Below are positions 44,944-52,772 of a stretch of 64,000 nt of DNA, piece after piece. How positions within the stretch are numbered: the stretch's first letter is position 1; the number at the start of each line of letters is the position of its first letter. The position numbers and the translations under genes are program-made. The notes below the pieces were generated by a model. That model did no database searches and had not been told where the DNA came from. It was given only the letters and a program-made list of their open reading frames with translations. This DNA is from Gaiellasilicea sp963707575 (GTDB lineage Bacteria > Actinomycetota > Thermoleophilia > Gaiellales > Gaiellaceae): positions 496,001-560,000 of the forward strand of contig OY970171.1 in NCBI GenBank assembly GCA_963707575.1, read 5' to 3'.

Positions 44944-46114
44944 TGGCGAGTAGGAACGCGCGGGTCTCGCGCAGCATCTCGCGCGCGATCACGAGCCGCT
45001 GCACCTCCTGCGTGCCCTCGTAGATTTGCGTGATCTTGGCGTCGCGCATCATCCGCTCGACGGGGTACTCCTTGATGTAGCCGTAGCCGCCCAGGATCTG
45101 GACCGCGTCCGTGGTGACGGCCATCGCGGTGTCGCCGCAGATCAGCTTCGCCTGGGCGGACGCCTTGGTCAGCTCCGGCCCGTCCACCCCTGCGTCGGCC
45201 ATCTGGCCGAAGCGGTAGAGCAGCCCACGGGCCGCCTCGCACGCGGTCTCCATGTCGGCGAGCTTCGCCTGGATCAGCTGGTGCTGCGAGATCGGCTTGC
45301 CCATCGTCACGCGCTCCCGGGAGTACTCGAGCGCATAGTCGGTCGCCCCCTGCGCGATCCCGAGCGCTTGCGCCGCGACACCCGGCCGCGAGCGGTCGAG
45401 GATCCGCATCGCGAGCTTGAACCCCTCGCCCTCCTCGCCGAGCAGGTTCCCGGCCGGAATGCGGCACTCGTCGAAGGCGAGCTCGCCCGTCGTGGAGCCG
45501 GAGATGCCCATCTTCGGCTCCAGCCGCGTCACCTCGAAGCCGGGGGCGTCGGAGGGCACGACGAAGGCGGAGATCCCGGCGTGCCCGGCGTCCGCGTCCG
45601 TCTTGGCGAAGACGGTGTAGAGGCTCGCGACGCCGGCGTTCGTGATGAAGCGCTTGCTCCCGTTCAGCACGTACTCGTCGCCGTCCCGGCGCGCGGTCGT
45701 GCGCATCGCGGCCGAGTCGGAGCCCGAGCCGGCCTCCGTCAGCGCGTAGGCGCACAACTCCTCGCCGGACGCGAGCTTCGGCAGCCAGCGCTCCTTCTGC
45801 TCCTGCGTGCCGGCGAGCTTCAGCCCCAGCGAGCCCAGCTCCTGGACCGCGAGCAGGAGGCCGCTCGTGGCACAGACCTTCGAGATCTCCTCGATCGCCA
45901 CGAGGGCGAGCAGCGTGCCGGTGCCCGTGCCGCCCCACTCCTCGTCGAAGAGCAAGCCGAAGAGCTCGTGCTCGCGGAAGAGCTCGACCACGTCCCAGGG
46001 AAACTCGTGCGACTCGTCGATCTCGGCCGCGCGCGGGGCGACGCGCTCGCGCGCGAGGTCGCGGACGAGCTCACGGATCTCGCGCTGCTCCTCGCTCAGG
46101 ACGTCGTACGGCAC
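44933..46114 (-). CDS. Acyl-CoA dehydrogenase
   Basis: A flavoenzyme of 393 aa that introduces the alpha-beta double bond in acyl-CoA. GTG 46114 opens PYDVLSEEQREIRELVRDLA. Seen in order: YALTEAGSGSDSAAMRTTA and FITNAGVASLYTVFAKTDAD (FAD and substrate binding), VQILGGYGYIKEYPVERMMR, and the catalytic glutamate in ITQIYEGTQEVQRLVIAR. It is close to the short-chain/butyryl-CoA branch. It is co-transcribed with the SnoaL-like gene and divergent from mscL by 54 bp. Confidence 0.95.
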   Translation of the reverse strand: MPYDVLSEEQREIRELVRDLARERVAPRAAEIDESHEFPWDVVELFREHELFGLLFDEEWGGTGTGTLLALVAIEEISKVCATSGLLLAVQELGSLGLKLAGTQEQKERWLPKLASGEELCAYALTEAGSGSDSAAMRTTARRDGDEYVLNGSKRFITNAGVASLYTVFAKTDADAGHAGISAFVVPSDAPGFEVTRLEPKMGISGSTTGELAFDECRIPAGNLLGEEGEGFKLAMRILDRSRPGVAAQALGIAQGATDYALEYSRERVTMGKPISQHQLIQAKLADMETACEAARGLLYRFGQMADAGVDGPELTKASAQAKLICGDTAMAVTTDAVQILGGYGYIKEYPVERMMRDAKITQIYEGTQEVQRLVIAREMLRETRAFLLASVT

Positions 46115-46168
46115 GGCGCGCAGTCTACTCGTGCAGAATCGCGCGAATCCATCGTCGGAGGAGGAGCG

Positions 46169-46599
46169 ATGAAGGACTTCAAGGAGTTCCTGCTGCGCGG
46201 CAACCTCGTCGACCTGGCGGTCGCAGTCGTGATCGGCGTCGCGTTCGGCGCGCTCGTCGACTTCGCTCGTCGAGAACATCATCACGCCACTGATCGCTGC
46301 GATCGTCGGCGAGCCGGACTTCTCGGCGCTCGAAGTTCACGATCAACGGCTCCGCCTTCACCTACGGCGCGTTCATCGAATGCCCTGATCGCGTTCCTCG
46401 TGATCGCCGCTGGTCGTCTTCTTCTTCGTCGTGAAGCCGATGAACCGCGCTGATGCGAGCGAGATGAAGACCGGAGCCGCCCGTCGACGACACCGTGCGC
46501 GACTGCCCGGAGTGCCTCAGCTCGATTCCCGCCGAGGCGCGCCGTTGCATGTTCTGCACGACCGAGGTTGAGCGCCGCGCGTTAGACCGCAACCTCTAG
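46169..46599 (+). CDS. mscL: Large-conductance mechanosensitive channel with C-terminal zinc ribbon (five frameshifts)
   Basis: An osmotic safety valve of the inner membrane, about 142 aa after correction. ATG 46169 has a GGAGGAGCG ribosome site. MKDFKEFLLRGNLVDLAVAV and GVAFGALVD form TM1, VENIITPLIAAIVGEPDFSA the loop, and ALIAFLVIAA with VVFFFVVKPMN TM2. The tail DCPECLSSIPAEARRCMFC is a zinc ribbon (CxxC-x10-CxxC). The frame breaks near 46262, 46333, 46379, 46412 and 46480. Each break is repaired by deleting one base of a doubled base. Every segment is otherwise conserved, which argues for sequence error rather than decay. Confidence 0.85.
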
Positions 46600-46609
46600 G
46601 CTGGCCGCC

Positions 46610-48146
46610 GTGATCCTCGAGAACGGCGTCATCCGGACGATGGACCCCTCGCTCCCCACGGCGCGGGCGCTGGCGATCGCCGGCGACCGCGTCGCGGGCG
46701 GGGTCGGCGTCCACGAGTGGGCGCTCGCGACGCCCGGAGACCGTGAACCTCGGCGGGCGCTGCGTCCTCCCCGCCTTCACCGACTCCCACGTCCACTTTC
46801 CGACCTGGTCGCTCGCGCAGCGGCAGGTGAAGCTCGACGGCTGCGCCTCGCTGGAGGAGGCCTTGGCGCGCGTGGCCGCGGCCGAGGTCGCACCGGGCCG
46901 CTGGCTGCGTGGCTACGGCTGGCGCGACGGCGACTGGTCCCCCCGGACCGCGCCGACGAAGGAGGCGCTCGACGAGGTCACCGGCGAGACGCCGGCGCTC
47001 CTGATCTCGAAGGACTACCACTCGGTCTGGCTGAACTCCGCCGCGCTCGCGGCCGCGGGTGGCGACCTCGACGTCGACGGCGGCGTCGTCGAGCGGGACG
47101 AGCAGGGCGAGCCGACGGGCGTGCTGCGCGAGGAGTCGGCCTGGCGCTTCCGCGACCGCTACGTCGTGACCACCCAGGACGAGTGGGTCGAGGCGACCCG
47201 CGAGGGCGTGCGCCTCGCGAACTCCCGGGGCGTCGGCGCGGTCCACGACAAGGACGGCTGGCTCGGCGCGCCGGGCATCTTCCAGCGCCTGCGCGACGAG
47301 GGGAACCTGTCGTTGCGCGTGTGGGGCTCGATCCCCCACGAGTCGGTCGGCCACGTCCACGACCTCGCGTTGCGGAGCGGCTTCGGGGACGAGTACCTCC
47401 GGATCGGCTATCTCAAGTGCTTCATGGACGGGACGCTGGGCTCGCAGACCGCACGGCTCACTGACGGCAGCGGTGTGGAGATCACGAGCGGCGCCGAGCT
47501 GGAGGAGATCGTGCGGCGCGGCGCCGAGGCCGGCTGGCCGGTCGCCGTGCACGCGATCGGCGACCAGGCGAACCGGGACGCGCTCGACGCTTTCGAGGCG
47601 ACTCAGGCGGTGTGGCGGCCGCTCGGCCTGCGCCACCGGATCGAGCACGCCCAGTGCCTCACGGCCGAGGACCTGCCGCGCTTCGCCGAGCTCGGGATCG
47701 CCTGCTCGGTGCAGTTCTCGCACGCGCCCTCCGACCGCGACCTCGCCGACCGCCTCTGGGCCGACCGGATCGACGGCACCTACGCGTTCCGCTCGCTGCT
47801 CGACTCGGGCGCGCTGCTCGCGAACGGCTCGGACGCACCGGTCGAGGAGCTCGATCCACTGGCCGGGATCGCCGCCGGCGTGCTCCGGACGATCGACGAG
47901 CGGACGGCGTGGCGGCCGCAGGAGGCGCTCACCGTCGAGCAGGCGCTGCACGCCCAGATCGTGGCGCCGGCCTGGCTCTCGGGCGACGAGCGCCGCCGCG
48001 GCAAGCTCCTGCCCGGCTTCTTCGCGGATCTCGTCGTGCTCGACCGCGATCCGCTGGAGCTCGAGCCGGACGAGCTGCGCGACGTGCGGGTCGTCGCGAC
48101 GATGGTCGGCGGCCGCTGGGCGCACAACCCACCGCCCTGGGATTGA
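46610..48146 (+). CDS. YtcJ-like amidohydrolase (one frameshift)
   Basis: A metal-dependent hydrolase of about 511 aa of the YtcJ/exoenzyme-regulator AepA group. GTG 46610 opens the N-terminal beta sandwich (ILENGVIRTMDPSLPTARAL). After a frame break near 46734 the barrel follows: LPAFTDSHVHF (metal HxH), GRWLRGYGWRDGDWSPRTAP, LLISKDYHSVWLNSAAL, VAVHAIGDQANRDALDAFEA, HRIEHAQCLTAEDLPRFAEL and NGSDAPVEELDPLAGI (Asp ligand). The end GKLLPGFFADLVVLDRDPLE is the family hallmark. The substrate is unknown. Confidence 0.9.
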
Positions 48147-48190
48147 GCCCCGCGCTCTGGGTCGGCGGCCGCGAGGCGTACAATGAGGCT

Positions 48191-48537
48191 GTGGCCACAC
48201 GCACCATGAACCCGGTTCACGACGCGACCTGCTCGGTCGCCGCGTGCGCGGAGATCATCGGCGCGAAGTGGACGGCGCTCCTCGTCCACGACCTCTCCGA
48301 GGGCGCGCGTCGCTTCTCGGAGCTCGAGCACTCGTGCCAGGGGATCAGCCCGCGGACGCTCTCGGAGCGCCTGCGCTGGCTCGAGCACGAGGGGATCCTG
48401 GAGCGCCGCAGCTACCCCGAGTCGCCGCCGCGCGTCGAGTACGAGCTGACGAGAAGGGCGAGGCGCTGCTGCCGATCATCGACGAGATGCGCCGCTTCGG
48501 CCACGACCACCTCGGCTGCAGCGCCCAGCTCCCCTAG
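48191..48537 (+). CDS. HxlR-family transcriptional regulator (one frameshift)
   Basis: A winged helix-turn-helix regulator of about 115 aa. GTG 48191 opens MATRTMNPVHDATCSVAACA. Then GAKWTALLVHDLSEGARRFS and GISPRTLSERLRWLEHEGIL are HxlR signatures, followed by RRSYPESPPRVEYELT and KGEALLPIIDEMRRF. The cysteine near the N-terminus could be a redox sensor as in some HxlR members. Near 48450 one base seems missing, the only loss rather than gain among the breaks in this window. It ends in a convergent spacer facing pepT. Confidence 0.85.
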
Positions 48538-48547
48538 CGGTTCCTGG

Positions 48548-48654
48548 CGCGTCGCTCGCGGTGCGTAGGCCGGTGGGACAGTACGGCGGTACGGCCCGCC
48601 GGGTGGAGCGCCGCGAGCGACGCGAGGCTGCGCCGGAGGGCGGCTCCGCCGCCC
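48548..48654. terminator. Long-hairpin element between convergent genes
   Basis: A 14-bp perfect stem (CGCGTCGCTCGCGG at 48548-48561 with CCGCGAGCGACGCG at 48611-48624) encloses a partly paired 49-base interior with GTAC/GTAC near its tip. A second hairpin GGGCGGC-TCC-GCCGCCC lies at 48638-48654. The place between the stops of the HxlR gene (48537) and pepT (48680) suits a bidirectional terminator. Its reverse complement resembles the hairpin region inside the 3' end of cysO. Confidence 0.6.
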
Positions 48655-48679
48655 GGGAGGCGTGGCCGGCCAGGGGCCG

Positions 48680-49945
48680 CTAGGCGCGTTCGGCCCAGAC
48701 GCGGGCGAGCTCCACTGCGGTCGCGGCGGCGGCGGCCATGTCCTGCACGCTCGCCCACTCGCGCCGCGAGTGGTACTCCTGGCCGCCGGTGAAGATGTTC
48801 GGCGTGGGCAGGCCGCGGTGCGAGAGCCGCGCGCCGTCGGTGCCGCCGCGGATGATCGCCGGCACCGGCTCGGCGCCGGCCCGGCGCACGGCCTCCTCGG
48901 CGGCGGCGACAACCTCGGGGTGCTGGTCGATCACCTCGCGCATGTTCCGGTACTGCTCCTCGGCCTCCACCTGGACGCGCGCCCGCGGCTCCCGCTCGGC
49001 GATCCCGTCGGCGAGCCGGCGCACGAGCGCGAGATGCTCCTCGAGCTTCGCCGCGTCGTGGTCGCGCACGATCAGGTCGATGTGCGTCTCCTCGGCGGAG
49101 CCGCGCACGGTCGTCGGGTGGACGAAGCCCTCGCGCTCCTCGGTCGTCTCGGGCGAGAGGCCGTCCTGCGGCAGCGAGGCGAGGAACTCCGCCGCGAGCT
49201 TGACGCTGTTCACGAGCTTGCCCTTCGCCGAGCCCGGGTGGACGGCACTCCCACGGATCGTGACGCCGACACGGACAGCGTTGAACGTCTCCGTCTCGAT
49301 CTCGCCGAGCCCGGAGCCGTCGAACGTGTAGGCGTAGCGCGCGCCGAACTCGTCGATGTCCAGGTGATCCGCGCCCGCGCCGATCTCCTCGTCGGTGGTG
49401 AAGCAGACGTGTACGGGGGCGTGCTCGGGGTCGGCATGCCGCTTCAGGTACGCGACCGCGGCCATGATCTCGGCGACACCGGCCTTGTCGTCCGCGCCCA
49501 GGAGCGTGGTGCCGTCGGTCGTGACGAGATCGTGGCCGACGCGCTCGGCCAGTGCGGGATGCTCGCTCGGATCGAGCACCTGCGACGGATCGGCGGGCAG
49601 CTCGATCCGGCTGCCGTCCCAGGCGCGCAGGACCTGCGGCTGCACGTTCGTCCCCGTGACGTCGGGCGACGTGTCGACGTGTGCGATCAGCCCGATCGGA
49701 TCGACGCCGTCGGCACCCGGCAGCGAGCCGTAGACGTAGCCGTGGTCGTCCATGCGCACCCCGTCCAGCCCGATCTCCTCCAGCTCGGACAGGAGCAGCC
49801 GCGAGAGCTCGAGCTGCTTGGACGTCGACGGCGCCGTCTCGGAGCCGTAGGCGGACTGCGTGTCGATGCGGACGTAGCGCAGGAACCGCTCGAGCACGTC
49901 TTCGGCCAGCTCTTCGGCGAGTGGGGACGTGAACCCGCTAGCCAA
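48680..49945 (-). CDS. pepT: Peptidase T-like M20 tripeptidase
   Basis: A zinc aminopeptidase of 421 aa. TTG 49945 overlaps the upstream stop by 8 bp. Metal ligands are visible: GLIAHVDTSPDVTGTN (His/Asp), LLGADDKAGVAEIMAAV (bridging Asp), CFTTDEEIGAGADH (catalytic Glu-Glu), and HSRREWASVQDM (last His). The dimerisation lid contains RGSAVHPGSAKGKLVNSVKL. PepT releases the N-terminal residue from tripeptides. It is translated with the M20 dipeptidase upstream, so together they complete peptide breakdown. Confidence 0.93.
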   Translation of the reverse strand: MASGFTSPLAEELAEDVLERFLRYVRIDTQSAYGSETAPSTSKQLELSRLLLSELEEIGLDGVRMDDHGYVYGSLPGADGVDPIGLIAHVDTSPDVTGTNVQPQVLRAWDGSRIELPADPSQVLDPSEHPALAERVGHDLVTTDGTTLLGADDKAGVAEIMAAVAYLKRHADPEHAPVHVCFTTDEEIGAGADHLDIDEFGARYAYTFDGSGLGEIETETFNAVRVGVTIRGSAVHPGSAKGKLVNSVKLAAEFLASLPQDGLSPETTEEREGFVHPTTVRGSAEETHIDLIVRDHDAAKLEEHLALVRRLADGIAEREPRARVQVEAEEQYRNMREVIDQHPEVVAAAEEAVRRAGAEPVPAIIRGGTDGARLSHRGLPTPNIFTGGQEYHSRREWASVQDMAAAAATAVELARVWAERA

Positions 49946-51296
49946 GCCGTCCCCACGCGAGGAAGAGCTGCCGCGCCGCCTCGACGCCGAGCGGGATGTA
50001 CTCGACCAGCAGGCGCTCGTTCGGGGAGTGCACGTTTCCCTCGGGCAAATCGAAGCCGGTGATCACGGTCGGGATCCCGCGGTCGGCGAGCGCGGGCACG
50101 ATCGGCAGCGTGCCGCCCGAGCGGACGAGCAGCGGCCGCACGCCGAGCGCCTGCTCGAACGCGTCGAGCGCGAGCTGGATCGGCTCAGCGTCGGGGGGCA
50201 CGAGCCCCGCAGGCGCCGACGACCAGAGGTCGACCTGCAGGTCGGCGCCCTCGGGCGCCGCCTCGCGCAGCAGGCGCTCGACCTCGGGCGCGATCGTCTC
50301 GATCTCCTGGCCCGGAGCGAGCCGGATCGAGAGGTTGGCGACCGCGTGCACCGGCAGCACCGTCTTCTGCAGCGTCGGCGACCCGCCCTCGATCCCGTGC
50401 ACCGTCACCGCGGGCTCGCCCCAGGTGCGGAGGTAGAACTCCTCGGCGCCGCTCCCGTCGAGCGGCCTGGCGCCCTGGTCGGAGAGCACTTCCGCCCCGG
50501 CCTGGAGGCCGGCCCAGCCCTCGAGCTCCTCGGGCGTGGCGGGCACGAGGCCCGCGCGGAGCGGCTTCGGCAGGCGTCCGTCGCGCGGCAGGACACCGGC
50601 GAGCGTCTGCAGCATCGCCTCCATCGCGTTCAGCGCGGCGCCGCCGTAGACGCCGGAGTGGAGGTCGCGCTCGCCGGTGCGGAGCTCGACGTGGAAGTAG
50701 CAGAGGCCGCGCGTGCCGATGTTGAACGCGGGGATCCCGCGGCCCATCATCGAGCTGTCGAAGATCACGGCCGCGTCTGCGCCGCGCTCGTCCTCGGCCA
50801 GGAAGTCGACGATCGAGTGGCCGCCGATCTCCTCCTCGCCGTCGCAGGCGAAGCGCACGTTGACCGGGAGCTCGCCGGCCGCCGCGAGCAGCTCGGCCGC
50901 CTTCAGCAGCATCCAGAGCTGTCCCTTGTCGTCGGCGATCCCACGCGCGAAGAGCCACTCGCCGCGGATCGTGGGCTCGAAGGGCTCCGACTCCCAGAGC
51001 TCGAGCGGCGCGGGCGGCTGCACGTCGAAGTGGCCGTAGCAGAGGATCGTGGGCGCGCTCTCCGCGTCGCTCGACGCGCGCACCTCGCCGATCGCGAGAG
51101 GACGTCCGTGCCAATCGACGAGCTCGGCCTCGCCGCCGGCGGCCCGGATCCGCTCGCAGACCCACTCGCCGGCCGCCTTCACGTCGTCCGCGTGCGCAGG
51201 GTCGGCGCTGATCGACGGGATCCGCAGGATCTCCGAGAGCTCGTCGAGCCAGTCTTGCCGCAGCTCTGCCACCGCGGGCGAGTCTAGTCGCCCCAA
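49938..51296 (-). CDS. M20-family dipeptidase
   Basis: A zinc peptidase of up to 452 aa of the M20 family. The metal site residues are in ILCYGHFDVQPPAPLELWES, ARGIADDKGQLWMLLKAAEL, ACDGEEEIGGHSIVDFLAED and VHSPNERLLVEYIPLGVEAA. The lid has GERDLHSGVYGGAALNAME. It cleaves dipeptides or carnosine-like substrates. Its start is either TTG 51296 or GTG 51272; neither has a clear ribosome site, which would suit translation coupled to the small ORFs upstream. The stop overlaps pepT. Confidence 0.92.
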   Translation of the reverse strand: MGRLDSPAVAELRQDWLDELSEILRIPSISADPAHADDVKAAGEWVCERIRAAGGEAELVDWHGRPLAIGEVRASSDAESAPTILCYGHFDVQPPAPLELWESEPFEPTIRGEWLFARGIADDKGQLWMLLKAAELLAAAGELPVNVRFACDGEEEIGGHSIVDFLAEDERGADAAVIFDSSMMGRGIPAFNIGTRGLCYFHVELRTGERDLHSGVYGGAALNAMEAMLQTLAGVLPRDGRLPKPLRAGLVPATPEELEGWAGLQAGAEVLSDQGARPLDGSGAEEFYLRTWGEPAVTVHGIEGGSPTLQKTVLPVHAVANLSIRLAPGQEIETIAPEVERLLREAAPEGADLQVDLWSSAPAGLVPPDAEPIQLALDAFEQALGVRPLLVRSGGTLPIVPALADRGIPTVITGFDLPEGNVHSPNERLLVEYIPLGVEAARQLFLAWGRLG

Positions 51297-51381
51297 GGTA
51301 GATGACGGGCCCGGAGCCGACGGAGGTCGATACCGTCAGTCCCAGGCCCGGGCGCCGCCTCTTGGGTTCGAGACCATCGTC

Positions 51382-51570
51382 TCACTGGTCTTCCCGCAGA
51401 CGGATGTGCAGCCGGCGCAGGTGGAGTGCGTAGCGTGCTCTCCTTCGCCGCGGCATCGACACTCGCCCCTCCGCCGCGCCCTCGCGCGGCGGCCGACGTG
51501 CGGCACGTGCCAACTGCTCCATCCGCTCACGGTGCTGCAGGCGGATGACTTCGATCTCGTGGCTGAGCAT
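51382..51570 (-). CDS. Small basic protein (62 aa) in peptidase leader
   Basis: Starts MLSHEIEVIRLQHRERMEQL at ATG 51570 behind a strong ribosome site (AGGAGGGAAC). The rest is arginine-rich (PRRRRARYALHLRRLHIRLR) and helical. I do not recognise it. A further in-frame GTG at 51647, also behind a good ribosome site (AAGGAGAAC), opens another overlapping reading that runs to 51336 in a different frame. The two may be one gene broken by a base error. The remaining spacer to 51296 holds nothing else. Confidence 0.5.
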   Translation of the reverse strand: MLSHEIEVIRLQHRERMEQLARAARRPPREGAAEGRVSMPRRRRARYALHLRRLHIRLREDQ

Positions 51571-51773
51571 GTTCCCTCCTCTCGCTCGGTCGTCGGGGCT
51601 TCGGCGGGTGGTGCGAATCGGCGGTCAGGCTGAAGATCACGACGCACGTTCTCCTTCCTCGAGGGACGACTTCTCCGGACGCGGGTGCGCCCGGTTCGCT
51701 GCGCTCGTCGAGCTAGCTGGACGAGGCAGGCACTAGAGAGATGGGCCCGGCGGGACCCTGCTCGCGGCGGCGC

Positions 51774-51830
51774 TCAGCCTGCGAGCGGAGGCCGAGACCA
51801 GATGGTGAGTGCAACGTTCGTCTGGATCAT
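51774..51830 (-). CDS. Very short ORF (18 aa) with strong ribosome site
   Basis: ATG 51830 lies 4 bases after GGAGGT in the context AAAGGAGGTCGAAATG, the best ribosome site in the window. The reading MIQTNVALTIWSRPPLAG ends at TGA 51774. It starts about 50 bases after the inferred start point of the promoter at 51886-51914. It may be a leader peptide, or the head of a small protein cut by a base error: a shift would continue into HHLVSASARRLSAAASRV in another frame. Confidence 0.4.
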   Translation of the reverse strand: MIQTNVALTIWSRPPLAG

Positions 51831-51885
51831 TTCGACCTCCTTTCGTGCGCTTGCCGGCGAAAGTGGCGCCGACGGAGAACCCAAC

Positions 51886-51914
51886 ATCCTGGACCCTCCT
51901 GCCACTCATGTCAA
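51886..51914 (-). promoter_or_regulatory. Sigma-70-type promoter, minus strand
   Basis: TTGACA (revcomp of 51909-51914), a 17-bp spacer and CAGGAT (revcomp of 51886-51891) make a near-consensus housekeeping promoter. In high-GC actinobacteria the -10 is usually TANNNT-like; CAGGAT is one base off TAGGAT. It would drive the small ORFs and probably the M20 dipeptidase and pepT genes. Confidence 0.55.
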
Positions 51915-51935
51915 GGAGGGAGAGTGTTCCTTGCC

Positions 51936-52754
51936 TCAGATCCGCTGCATCTCGAAGTAGAGGAGCGCGTGGTCCGAGTAGCGCCGCACCCAGTCGAGCC
52001 GCTCGTCGCGCGTCGCAAGCTTGGGCCAGCCGCGCACCGACACTTCGGAGCCGTCGAATGACTTGAAGCGGAGGTGGTCGCGGGCGACGACGAAGTCGAG
52101 GCTGGACGGGTCGATCGAACCGCCGCCCCACCACGTGAACGGCTCGTCCTTCTCCAGCACCTTCATCTGGCGGCGCGGCGCGCCGCGCTGGAGCTTGAGC
52201 AGTTCCTTGTCGGCCATGATGTCGCGCTCGCGGACGTAGCGGTACTGCATGCCCATGATGTTGAAGTCGCCCAGGAAGAGGTAGTTCGACTTCTTGCCCG
52301 GCGGCGCGGCGCGATCGAGCACCTTGGCGAAGTCCAGCGCGCGCGTGAGCATGTCGTCGCGCAGCCCGAGCCCGCGCGGGTCGGTGCCGCTCTTCGTGTG
52401 CAGGAAGAGCATCGGATAGCTCTCGTCGGCGACGCGGACGGTCAGCAGCGCCCCCGGCCGCAGCAGCGACACGCCCGAGCGGAACTCGGTCTTCTGCGTG
52501 AAGAAGGCGGTCAGCCCCTGGCGGACGCCGAGCAGGATCTGCTGCACCTGCTGACCCTCCGTGATGTGGAAGGTGTACTTGGGCATCTCCGTCGTCAGGG
52601 TCTCGTAGACGCGGCTGCCCTCGACCTCGTAGAGCGCGAACACGTCCGGGCGCTGCTCGTCCAGGAACGCGAGCACGTCCTCGACGCGGCTGTCCAGCTT
52701 CTGGCTGCGGAAGTGCTCGACGTTCCAGGAGGCGACGGAGAAGGCCTTCGCCAT
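51936..52754 (-). CDS. Endonuclease/exonuclease/phosphatase-family protein
   Basis: A 272-aa EEP-fold metalloenzyme without signal peptide. ATG 52754 opens AKAFSVASWNVEHFRSQKLD. Core motifs: SWNVEHF (Asn ligand), FALYEVEG (Glu ligand), MLFLHTKSG (His), FLGDFNIMG (GDxN catalytic pair) and a C-terminal YSDHALLYFEM (SDH). This set is complete, so it should hydrolyse phosphodiesters; DNA, RNA and phospholipid substrates are all possible. The start lies 18 bp after the rpoD stop, so it is probably co-transcribed with the primary sigma factor. Confidence 0.88.
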   Translation of the reverse strand: MAKAFSVASWNVEHFRSQKLDSRVEDVLAFLDEQRPDVFALYEVEGSRVYETLTTEMPKYTFHITEGQQVQQILLGVRQGLTAFFTQKTEFRSGVSLLRPGALLTVRVADESYPMLFLHTKSGTDPRGLGLRDDMLTRALDFAKVLDRAAPPGKKSNYLFLGDFNIMGMQYRYVRERDIMADKELLKLQRGAPRRQMKVLEKDEPFTWWGGGSIDPSSLDFVVARDHLRFKSFDGSEVSVRGWPKLATRDERLDWVRRYSDHALLYFEMQRI

Positions 52755-52772
52755 CGCCGTGCGCGCTCCCCT

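Noticed and set aside
46169..46599. Programmed +1 frameshifting as an explanation of the many breaks.
   Set aside because: The sites share no slippery motif, occur in unrelated genes, and five in one 142-aa channel gene would leave almost no product. Sequence error explains them better.
51370..51400. GGGTTCGAGACC resembling a tRNA T-loop.
   Set aside because: The flanking bases do not form the 5-bp stem and no anticodon arm precedes it.
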